Shown: positions 53,241-60,772 of the stretch, in pieces
How the letters are laid out: each line of letters opens with the position of its first letter
How positions within the stretch are numbered: position 1 is the stretch's first letter
Source: Planctomycetota bacterium
GTDB lineage: Bacteria > Planctomycetota > GCA-002687715 > DRQF01
Reading direction: 5' to 3'
Length of the DNA: 64,000 nt
Assembly: GCA_020639295.1 (NCBI GenBank)
Contig: JACKGY010000007.1
Span: 62,001-126,000, forward strand
Translations under genes and position numbers: made by a program
Notes under the pieces: model-generated
Seen by the model: only the letters and a program-made list of their open reading frames with translations
Databases searched by the model: none
Told to the model about the DNA's origin: nothing

Positions 53241-53264
53241 CTCGGTCGCTGGCAGGCGACCGAG
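53241..53264 (+). other. Second hairpin in the kamA leader
   Basis: A perfect 9-bp stem (53241-53249 with 53256-53264) and TGGCAG loop, 88 bases upstream of the kamA start and 11 bases after the previous hairpin. It could be part of a transcribed leader; it has no T-run. Confidence 0.4.
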
Positions 53265-53352
53265 CCGAAGAGGCCGAGTTCATCGGGCGTATCCGGTGGA
53301 CCTCGACGGCCCAGCCCAGTGCAAGCACGCATCAGGCTCCTCCACCCCTCCC

Positions 53353-54636
53353 ATGAACAAGCCGATCCCCGAACCGCTCCGAGCTGGAGGTTCGCAGGTT
53401 GTCCGTCCGGCTCCCGAGGCTGGCGCCCAGGGTGACGAACCTCCGAGTCTCCTGCGGATCGCGGCGCCGTTGGCGCCACGTTCCGCCTTTCCCATCTCCG
53501 ACCGCACCGCCGCCTTCCGTGAGCGTCACTTCCCCGAGATCGACGACGCGACCTGGAACGACTGGCACTGGCAGCTTCGGGCCCGCATCCGCAGCCTGAA
53601 GGAACTGGAACGGATCTTCCGGCTGTCGGCCGACGAACGCGACACCGTCGCCGCCCTCGGCGACCGGCTGCCGGTCGGCATCACGCCCTACTACGCCTCC
53701 TTGATCGACGCCGAGGACCCGGCCGACCCGATCCGTCGGACCATGATCCCGGTCGCCGGCGAGTTCGAAAGCGGCCCCGGCGAGGCCGACGACCCGCTCG
53801 CCGAGGACGAGGACATGGCCGTCCCGGGACTCGTCCATCGCTACCCCGACCGCGTCCTCTTCCTGGTCTCCAACTTCTGCGCCACCTATTGCCGCTACTG
53901 CACCCGCGCGCGTCTGGTGGGCAAGACCGGCGAGTACCATTTCAACTACGACCAGTATCAGCAGGCCCTGGACTACATCGCGGCCCACACCGAGATCCGC
54001 GACGTGCTGATCTCCGGCGGCGACCCGCTCACCATGAGCGACGACCGGCTCGAGTGGCTGCTGTCCCGGCTCCGGGCCATCCCCCACGTCGAGTTCATCC
54101 GCATGGGCTCCAAGGTGCCGGCGGTCCTGCCCCAGCGCATCACGCCCGAGCTCACGGCGATGCTCCGCCGCTACCACCCCTTCTGGCTCAGCATCCACTT
54201 CCAGCACCCGGACGAGATCAGTCCGGAGGTCGCCGAGGCCACCGCTCGGCTCGCCGACGCCGGCATCCCGCTCGGCAGCCAGACCGTCCTCAACCGCGGC
54301 GTGAACGACGACGTGGACACCATGAAGCGGTTGATGCAGGGCCTTCTCCGCCATCGCGTCCGCCCCTACTACATCTACCAGTGCGATCCGATCACCGGTT
54401 CGGCGCACCTGCGGACGCCGGTCGCGAAGGGACTGGAGATCATCGCCGGCCTGCGTGGCCACACGACCGGCTACGCCGTGCCGCAATTCGTGATCGATGC
54501 GCCCGGTGGTGGCGGCAAGATCCCGATCATGGCCCAGGCGATCGTCGGTCGCGACGGCGACGACCTCCTGCTGCGCAACTTCGAGGGTGGAGTCTTCCGT
54601 TATCCCGATCCGGAAGGACGGGAGGAAGGACGCTGA
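53353..54636 (+). CDS. kamA: Lysine 2,3-aminomutase (KamA)
   Basis: A 427-residue radical-SAM, PLP-dependent enzyme converting L-lysine to beta-lysine. The cluster motif is Cys176/180/183 in CATYCRYC. The PLP lysine is about residue 389 in DAPGGGGK. The two aspartates that bind the substrate amino group in clostridial lysine aminomutase are both present (QCDPITGS and FVIDAPGG), which favours lysine over glutamate as substrate. Length fits KamA rather than the shorter EpmB. I chose the ATG at 53353; upstream frame is low-complexity. It heads a six-gene coupled operon. Confidence 0.9.
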   Translation: MNKPIPEPLRAGGSQVVRPAPEAGAQGDEPPSLLRIAAPLAPRSAFPISDRTAAFRERHFPEIDDATWNDWHWQLRARIRSLKELERIFRLSADERDTVAALGDRLPVGITPYYASLIDAEDPADPIRRTMIPVAGEFESGPGEADDPLAEDEDMAVPGLVHRYPDRVLFLVSNFCATYCRYCTRARLVGKTGEYHFNYDQYQQALDYIAAHTEIRDVLISGGDPLTMSDDRLEWLLSRLRAIPHVEFIRMGSKVPAVLPQRITPELTAMLRRYHPFWLSIHFQHPDEISPEVAEATARLADAGIPLGSQTVLNRGVNDDVDTMKRLMQGLLRHRVRPYYIYQCDPITGSAHLRTPVAKGLEIIAGLRGHTTGYAVPQFVIDAPGGGGKIPIMAQAIVGRDGDDLLLRNFEGGVFRYPDPEGREEGR

Positions 54637-54637
54637 C

Positions 54638-55138
54638 ATGCATCCCTGCGCAGTCTGCGCCTCGCGGCAGAAGACCTGCTGCCAGCGCACCGAGATCCTG
54701 CTGACCCGGGGCGATCTCGACCGGATCGGCGCGGCCACCGGCCGCGCCGACTTCCACGAACGGCGCCGCCCGATCGATCTCGACTACCTCGCCCACGACC
54801 CCGAGGACCCCGACTGGCTGGCGCTGACGGTGGCCGCCGACGGCAGCCGCCGGATGCTCCGGCGCCGCGACGACGGCGACTGCATCTTCCTCGGCACCGA
54901 GGGTTGCGTGCTGACCGAGGAGACCCGCCCCCTGGTCTGCCGCCTCTACCCCTTCCACTACACCAGCCGCGGTCTCGACGGCGTCGACGAGGGCTACTGT
55001 CCCGTGGAGCTCTTCCGCGACCGAGGCGCCACCATGGTGCTGGTGCTGGGCATGAAGGCCGAACAGGCCGAGACCTGGCGCCGTCTGCTCTACGCCGAAC
55101 TCCGGACCGAGGAGGTCGAACGATGCGCCTCGGCCTGA
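54638..55138 (+). CDS. YkgJ-family cysteine-cluster protein
   Basis: A 166-residue protein, one base after kamA. Cys4, 7, 14 and 15 (CAVC with KTCC) and later GDCIFLGTEGC, PLVCRLYPF and EGYCP form the YkgJ/UPF0153 pattern, which is thought to hold a metal or Fe-S cluster. The function of the family is unknown. Its place in a radical-SAM operon suggests cluster supply, electron delivery or a protein-modifying role. It overlaps the next gene by 16 bases. Confidence 0.82.
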   Translation: MHPCAVCASRQKTCCQRTEILLTRGDLDRIGAATGRADFHERRRPIDLDYLAHDPEDPDWLALTVAADGSRRMLRRRDDGDCIFLGTEGCVLTEETRPLVCRLYPFHYTSRGLDGVDEGYCPVELFRDRGATMVLVLGMKAEQAETWRRLLYAELRTEEVERCASA

Positions 55139-56124
55139 CCTACGACCTGCGCAGCGACTGGCTGGCCGCGGGCCATACGGAGGACGAGGTCGCCGAGTTC
55201 GATCGTGACGACACGATCGACGCCCTCGAGGCGGCCGCGACCGCGGCCGGCTTCGAGGTCGAACGCATCGGCCGGGCCGACCGGCTCATCGACCGGCTGC
55301 GCGAAGGCCGCCGCTGGGATCTGGTCCTGAACATCGCCGAGGGCCTGCGCGGGCTGGGCCGCGAGAGCCTGGTGCCGGCCCTGCTCGACGCCCACGGCAT
55401 CCCCTACGTGTTCAGCGATCCCCTGGTCTGCGCCCTGACCCTGCACAAGGGCGCGGCCAAGCGCTTCGTCCGCGACCAGGGCCTGCCGACCCCGGACTTC
55501 GTCGTCCTCCGCGACCTGCGCGACCTCGATCGCGTCGACCTGCCCTTCCCGCTCTTCGCCAAGCCGATCGCCGAGGGCTCGAGCAAGGGCGTACGCCGGG
55601 ACAGCAAGTGCCGCGATCTGGACGCGCTCCGCCGGCTGGTCGCGGAGCTGCTCGCCCGGCATCGGCAGCCGGTGCTGGTCGAGACCTTCCTCCCGGGCCG
55701 CGAGGTGACCGTGGGCATCCTCGGCACCGGAGACGAGGCGGTCTGCGCCGGCGTCCTCGAGGTCAAGCTCAGGCCGGAGGCGGAGCCGGAGATCTACACC
55801 TACGAGAACAAGGAACGCTGCGAGGAGCTGGTCGAGTACGTGCTCGCCGACGGCGATTTCGCCGCCGCGGCGGCGCGCACCGCGCTCCGGGTCTGGCGGG
55901 CGCTCGGTTGCCGCGACGGCGGCCGCGTCGACCTCCGGGCCGACGCCGACGGCCGGCTCGCCTTCCTCGAGGTCAATCCGCTGCCCGGCCTGCATCCGGA
56001 GCACTCGGACCTGCCCATCCTCTGCGCGCTCGCCGGGATGAGCTACGGCACCCTGATCGGCCGCATCCTCGCCAGCGCCCTACGGCGGCTCGAACGCCGG
56101 GAGATCGACTCGTGGACGTCCTGA
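55123..56124 (+). CDS. D-Ala-D-Ala-ligase-like ATP-grasp enzyme 1
   Basis: A 333-residue ATP-grasp ligase. Blocks seen in order: LVLNIAEGLRGLGRESLVPA, LHKGAAKRFVRDQGLPTPDF, LFAKPIAEGSSKGV (ATP-binding lysine and loop), VETFLPGREVTVGILG, and FLEVNPLPGLHPEHSDLP (metal Glu/Asn and the D-Ala-D-Ala ligase end motif). Such enzymes join amino acids through an acyl phosphate. It is the first of two different ligases in tandem, so it is not the cell-wall Ddl and probably joins beta-lysine or a derivative to another unit. Confidence 0.85.
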   Translation: MRLGLTYDLRSDWLAAGHTEDEVAEFDRDDTIDALEAAATAAGFEVERIGRADRLIDRLREGRRWDLVLNIAEGLRGLGRESLVPALLDAHGIPYVFSDPLVCALTLHKGAAKRFVRDQGLPTPDFVVLRDLRDLDRVDLPFPLFAKPIAEGSSKGVRRDSKCRDLDALRRLVAELLARHRQPVLVETFLPGREVTVGILGTGDEAVCAGVLEVKLRPEAEPEIYTYENKERCEELVEYVLADGDFAAAAARTALRVWRALGCRDGGRVDLRADADGRLAFLEVNPLPGLHPEHSDLPILCALAGMSYGTLIGRILASALRRLERREIDSWTS

Positions 56125-57122
56125 TCCTGCATGACGAGATCGGGCCCGGGGCCCGGCCGGACGAACTCGACGCCCTCGACCAGGTGGCCGCCATCGAAGC
56201 CGCGCTCGGCCGCCTCGGGCACGTGGCCCGCCGACTCGCGACCGGCCTCGACCTGGAGCGCACGCGGCAGGCCCTCGTCGCCGCCCGAGCCGACCTGGTC
56301 TTCAATCTGGTCGAGGCACCGGGTCGGAGCGGCCGCTTCATCCATCTGCCCATCGCCCTACTCGAACAGGAAGGCCTGGCCTTCACCGGCGCCGACCAGA
56401 CCGCCATGCTGCTCAGCTCCAACAAGCTGGCCGCCAAGCGGCTCCTCGAACTGGGCCACCTCCCGACCCCGGCCTTCGCCGACGAGTCCATGCTGGTGCA
56501 CGAGACCCGGATCGTGCCGGGTCGCTACATCCTGAAGTCGGTCTGGGAGCACGGCAGCGTCGGCCTCGACGAGGACTCGATCATCGCCGCCGATTCCGCG
56601 GTCACGCTCCGCGCCGAGCTGGAGCGACGGCGCGAGGCCCTCGGCGGCCAGGGCTTCGCCGAGGCCTTCGTCGACGGTCGCGAGTTCAACCTCTCGGTCG
56701 TGGCCGGCTCCGGCGAGCCCCTGGTCCTGCCCCCGGCGGAGATCCGCTTCGTCGGCTACGGCCCCGACAAGCCGAAGGTGGTCGGCTACCGCGCCAAATG
56801 GGACGCCGGCAGCTACGAGTACTCGAACACGCCGCGGAGCTTCGACTTCGGCCCGGAGGACGAGGCCCTGCTCCAGGAACTCGAGGAACTGGCCCGCCGC
56901 GCCTTCCTCCTCTTCGATCTGGCCGGCCATGCCCGGGTCGACTTCCGTGTCGACCCCAGGGGGCGGCCCTTCATCCTCGAGGTGAACGCCAACCCCTGCA
57001 TCGCGCCCGATGCCGGCTTCGTGGCCGCGGCCGAACGAGCCGGTCTCGGTCTGGACGGCGTGGTCGAACTCCTGCTCGAGGATGCCCTGCGCCGCCGCGG
57101 CCGCTTCCCGCGAGGAGCCTAG
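56112..57122 (+). CDS. D-Ala-D-Ala-ligase-like ATP-grasp enzyme 2
   Basis: A 336-residue ATP-grasp ligase starting at GTG 56112, overlapping ligase 1 by 13 bases. Blocks: LVFNLVEAPGRSGRFIHLP, TGADQTAMLLSSNKLAAKRLL, YILKSVWEHGSVGLD (ATP loop), FVDGREFNLSVV and FILEVNANPCIAPDAGFV. It is only distantly similar to ligase 1 and has a different end motif (NANP rather than NPLPG), so it likely uses a different acceptor. Its stop is followed one base later by the start of the acetyltransferase-deacetylase fusion. Confidence 0.85.
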   Translation: MDVLILHDEIGPGARPDELDALDQVAAIEAALGRLGHVARRLATGLDLERTRQALVAARADLVFNLVEAPGRSGRFIHLPIALLEQEGLAFTGADQTAMLLSSNKLAAKRLLELGHLPTPAFADESMLVHETRIVPGRYILKSVWEHGSVGLDEDSIIAADSAVTLRAELERRREALGGQGFAEAFVDGREFNLSVVAGSGEPLVLPPAEIRFVGYGPDKPKVVGYRAKWDAGSYEYSNTPRSFDFGPEDEALLQELEELARRAFLLFDLAGHARVDFRVDPRGRPFILEVNANPCIAPDAGFVAAAERAGLGLDGVVELLLEDALRRRGRFPRGA

Positions 57123-57123
57123 C

Positions 57124-58863
57124 ATGTTTCGCATCCGCCAGATCGCCGACGTCGACTCGCCGCGCAACCAGGCCGAGATCGCCGAGGTCCAGCGCATCCT
57201 CGAGACACGACTGCCCGGACTCTCGGCCGAGGAGATCCGCGATCTGCCCGGCAAGATCCGCGACCCGCTGGGCCATCGGTTCCGCGCCCTGCTGTTCGTG
57301 GCGGACGAGCTGCGCGGGCAACGCCTACGGGGCTTCGCCCTGCTGTCGCACGCTCCCGACGAGAACTTCGCCTTCCTCGACTACATCGCCGCGGGCGAAC
57401 GCGAGACCGGTGGGGTCGGCGCCGCCCTCTACGGCCACGTCCGCGACTGCGCCCGCGCGATGGGCGTGATCGGGCTCTTCTTCGAGTGCCTCCCCGACGA
57501 CCCGGCGGGTTGCAGCGATCCGACCTTCGCCGCGGCCAACGCCGCCCGGCTGCGCTTCTACGAGCGGTTCGGCGCCCGCCCCATCGTCGGCACCGACTAC
57601 GAGCGCCCCTTGAGCCCCGGGGATCGCGACATGCCCCATCTGGTTTTCGACGATCTGGACACGGGCCGACCGCTCGACCGCGAGGAAGGCCGACGCGTCG
57701 TGCGCGCGATCCTCGAACGCAAGTACGCGCGCCTCTGCCCTCCCGACTACGTCGAGGCGGTCGTGTCCTCGATGACGGACGACCCGATCCGCATCCGGGA
57801 GCCCCGATATCGCGGCTCGAAGCCCGCTCGACGATCGGCCGATCTCCGCCTCGAGGATCGCATCGTCCTGGTGGTCAACGAGAAGCACGACATCCACCAC
57901 GTTCGCGAGCGTGGCTACGTCGAGTCGCCCGCGCGCGTGCGCTCGATCCTGAAGGGCCTGGAGAACAGCGGCCTGTGCCATCGGGTCGAGGCGCGCCGGT
58001 GGCCGGAGGCGATCATCCGCCGCATCCACGCGCCGGAGCTGGTCGACTACCTGGCCCGGGCCTGCGCGCGACTCCCGGAGGGCAAGTCCATCTACCCCTA
58101 CGTGTTCCCCTTGCGCAACAAGACCCGGCCGCCGAAGGACCTGGGCTACGCCGCCGGCTACTTCTGCCTGGACACCTTCACCCCGCTGAACGCGAACGCC
58201 TACAAGGCGGCACGAGCCGCGGTGGACTGCGCCCTCACCGCGGCCGAGGTGGTGCGCGACGGCCAGCGCTTCGCCTACGCGCTGGTCCGACCGCCGGGGC
58301 ACCACGCCGAACGCCGGGTCTTCGGCGGCTTCTGCTACTTCAACAACGCGGCCGCCGCCGCCGAGCTGCTCTCGGAACAGGGACGGGTCGCGATCCTCGA
58401 CCTGGACTATCACCACGGCAACGGCCAGCAGGACATCTTCTGGCACCGACCCGACGTCCTGACCATCTCCATCCACGGCGAGCCGGCCATCGCCTATCCC
58501 TTCTTCAGCGGCTTCGCCGACGAGTGCGGCGGACCTGGCGCCGAGGGTTCCAACCGCAACTTCCCGCTGCCGGAGAAGGTCGACGGCAAGACCTGGCGAA
58601 AGAGCCTGGTCGAGGCCCTGGAACTCGTCCGCTCGTTCCGACCGAGGCATCTGGTCGTCGCCCTCGGCCTCGACACGGCCAAGGCGGATCCGACCGGCTC
58701 CTGGAGCCTCGGTCCCGAGGACTTCGAGGCGAACGGCCGCCTCGTCGGCGCCCTGGGTCTGCCCACCGTGGTGGTCCAGGAGGGTGGTTACCGGACCGCG
58801 AGCCTGGGCCAGAATGCACGTCGGTTCTTCCGCGGTCTCGTGACCGGAGACGAGAAGTCATGA
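57124..58863 (+). CDS. GNAT acetyltransferase fused to an acetylpolyamine amidohydrolase/HDAC-fold deacetylase
   Basis: A 579-residue bifunctional protein. Residues 1-180 are GNAT-like (GGVGAALYGHVRDCARAM as the CoA loop, FYERFGARPI at the end). Residues 245-570 are an HDAC/acetylpolyamine-amidohydrolase domain with the catalytic dyad His393-His394, zinc ligands Asp428, His430 and Asp517, and Tyr556 in EGGY; all expected active residues are present. The class fits small acetylated amines rather than histones. One chain can add and remove acyl groups, which would suit a protection/deprotection step around the two ligases. Confidence 0.88.
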   Translation: MFRIRQIADVDSPRNQAEIAEVQRILETRLPGLSAEEIRDLPGKIRDPLGHRFRALLFVADELRGQRLRGFALLSHAPDENFAFLDYIAAGERETGGVGAALYGHVRDCARAMGVIGLFFECLPDDPAGCSDPTFAAANAARLRFYERFGARPIVGTDYERPLSPGDRDMPHLVFDDLDTGRPLDREEGRRVVRAILERKYARLCPPDYVEAVVSSMTDDPIRIREPRYRGSKPARRSADLRLEDRIVLVVNEKHDIHHVRERGYVESPARVRSILKGLENSGLCHRVEARRWPEAIIRRIHAPELVDYLARACARLPEGKSIYPYVFPLRNKTRPPKDLGYAAGYFCLDTFTPLNANAYKAARAAVDCALTAAEVVRDGQRFAYALVRPPGHHAERRVFGGFCYFNNAAAAAELLSEQGRVAILDLDYHHGNGQQDIFWHRPDVLTISIHGEPAIAYPFFSGFADECGGPGAEGSNRNFPLPEKVDGKTWRKSLVEALELVRSFRPRHLVVALGLDTAKADPTGSWSLGPEDFEANGRLVGALGLPTVVVQEGGYRTASLGQNARRFFRGLVTGDEKS

Positions 58864-59360
58864 GTCAGTCCTTCCGAGAGCAGCCGCGGGCCGACGACCC
58901 GCGGGCGGTCGGCGAGCTGGTCGCCGCGACCGGTTTCTTCCAGGACCACGAGGTGGCGATCGCGATCGAGCTGGTCGAGGAATCGCTCGTCCGCGGTCTC
59001 GAGGCCGGCTACCGCTACTTCTTCGCCGAGGACGACGAGGGCCTCCTCGGCTATGCCTGCTACGGCGAGATCCCCTGCACCCGCGGCAGCTGGGATCTCT
59101 ACTGGATCGCCGTGCACCCGCGCGGCCAGCGGCGTGGTCTCGGCCGGGCCCTGCTCGCCGCCACCGAGACGGCGATCGCGGCGCTCGCGGGCCGGGCGAT
59201 CTACATCGAGACCTCCTCCCAGGAGCTCTATCGCCCGACCCAGGCCTTCTATCTCGGGGCCGGCTACGAGCTGGCGGCGCGCTTCGCCGACTTCTATGCG
59301 CTCGGTGACGACAAGCTGGTCTACCGGCGCGCCCTCGGGACGGATCAGAAGGCGAAGTAG
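58860..59360 (+). CDS. GNAT N-acetyltransferase
   Basis: A 166-residue acetyltransferase overlapping the fusion gene by ATGA. It has YFFAEDDEGLLGYACYGE, the core YWIAVHPRGQRRGLGRALL with the acetyl-CoA loop RGQRRGLG, and the closing AFYLGAGYELAARF. By analogy with AblB of N-epsilon-acetyl-beta-lysine synthesis it could acetylate a beta-lysine-type amine, though its sequence does not prove it. Its last 16 bases overlap the 3' end of the convergent MBOAT gene. Confidence 0.85.
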   Translation: MSQSFREQPRADDPRAVGELVAATGFFQDHEVAIAIELVEESLVRGLEAGYRYFFAEDDEGLLGYACYGEIPCTRGSWDLYWIAVHPRGQRRGLGRALLAATETAIAALAGRAIYIETSSQELYRPTQAFYLGAGYELAARFADFYALGDDKLVYRRALGTDQKAK

Positions 59361-60763
59361 ACGAAGGGGCGCTCGTCCAGCGGCGAGTAGAGGACCAGGG
59401 TCAGCAGGATCGAGGCCCAGAAGAAGGGCCGCCAGAACCAGGGATCGAGGCGCTCGCCGAGCAGGCGGCGCAATCCGGTCGCCGCGCCGAGATGGTAGAG
59501 GAAGGCGACGCCGAAGACGTAGGCCGCGCGGCTGCCTTCGAAGAGCGACTCGGCCTCCTGCCCGCCATGGCCGAGGGCCCTCAGGATCCGGCCCAGGTCG
59601 CCGAGACTCGGGGCGCGGAACAGGAGGAAGCCGGCGATCACCAGGGGCAGCACCCAGAGCGACCGCAGGAGACCGGGCAGGAAGCCCTCGACCCGGGCCG
59701 CGAGGCCGAGGCGCGGCAAGAGGATGCGCTCCGCCACCAGCAGCAGACCGTGCCAGACCCCGAAGGCCACGAAGGTCCAGGCGGCCCCGTGCCAGAGTCC
59801 GGTGGCGAGGAAGACCAGGGCGAGGTTCAGGTAGGTGCGCGCCGGGCCGCGCCGGTTACCGCCGAGCGGGATGTAGAGGTAGTCGCGAAACCAGCTCGAC
59901 AGGCTGATGTGCCAGCGGCGCCAGAAGTCGGTGATGCTGCCGGCGAGGAAGGGCAAGCGGAAGTTCTCGGGCAGCCGATAGCCCAGCATCCTGGCCAGGC
60001 CGATGGCCATGTCGGAGTAGCCCGAGAAGTCGAAGTAGATCTGCAGGCTGAAGGCCGAGATGGCCGCGAGCGCCTGGGCGCGGCCGTGCAGCTCGGGCAG
60101 ATCGAAGTAGACGTCGACCAGACCGGCCGCGACATCGGCGATCATCAGCTTCTTGAACAGCCCGACCAGGAAGCGCTCGAAGCCCTCGACCAGGTCGGCC
60201 GGCCGCCGCGGCGGCGCGTCGTCGAGCTGGGGCAGGAAGTCGGCGGCGCGAACGATCGGGCCGGCGACGAGCTGGGGGAAGAAGGCGACGAAGAGGAAGA
60301 AGTCGAGGGCGGAGCGAGCCGGGCGCAGCTCGTCACGGGCGATGTCGATCGTGTAGGAGAGGGTCTGGAAGGTGTAGAAGGAGATGCCGACCGGCAGGAC
60401 GACGTCCAGGCGCGCGGGCCCGAGGTCGAGGCCGAAGGCGCGCCCGAGTTCGAGCGCCGAGTCGACGAAGAAGCCGAGGTACTTGAAGTAGCCGAGCAAC
60501 GAGAGGTTGGCGACCAGGCTGAGCCCCAGCCAGCCGCGTCGGGCCGCGACCGTCTCGGCCCGGGCCAGCCGGGCGCCGGCCAGGAAGTCGACCGCCGAGG
60601 ACAGGACGATCAGGCCGAGGAACCGCCAGTCCCAGGCGCCGTAGAACAGATAGCTGGCGGCGAGCAGCAGGAGCTTGCGCGCATTGCCCACCGGCAGGAG
60701 GCGATGGAGGATCAGCGTCGCCGGCAGGAAGAGGACCAGGAAGTGCAGACTGGTGAAGAGAAT
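59345..60763 (-). CDS. MBOAT-family O-acyltransferase (AlgI-like), probable ATT start
   Basis: A 472-residue polytopic enzyme that moves acyl groups across the membrane onto a polysaccharide. The MBOAT catalytic His325 is in GLWHGA, with a second conserved His285 in RRWHISLSSW, and GISFYTFQTLSYTID is an AlgI-type block. The first GTG/ATG-type codon (60691) would cut off the family's first helix. In-frame upstream from ATT at 60763 the sequence reads xLFTSLHFLVLFLPATLIL, the usual AlgI N-terminus, and GAGG lies at the right distance, so translation most likely begins at ATT. An in-frame stop lies three codons further up. Confidence 0.85.
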   Translation of the reverse strand: MLFTSLHFLVLFLPATLILHRLLPVGNARKLLLLAASYLFYGAWDWRFLGLIVLSSAVDFLAGARLARAETVAARRGWLGLSLVANLSLLGYFKYLGFFVDSALELGRAFGLDLGPARLDVVLPVGISFYTFQTLSYTIDIARDELRPARSALDFFLFVAFFPQLVAGPIVRAADFLPQLDDAPPRRPADLVEGFERFLVGLFKKLMIADVAAGLVDVYFDLPELHGRAQALAAISAFSLQIYFDFSGYSDMAIGLARMLGYRLPENFRLPFLAGSITDFWRRWHISLSSWFRDYLYIPLGGNRRGPARTYLNLALVFLATGLWHGAAWTFVAFGVWHGLLLVAERILLPRLGLAARVEGFLPGLLRSLWVLPLVIAGFLLFRAPSLGDLGRILRALGHGGQEAESLFEGSRAAYVFGVAFLYHLGAATGLRRLLGERLDPWFWRPFFWASILLTLVLYSPLDERPFVYFAF

Positions 60764-60772
60764 GGCTGGTCC

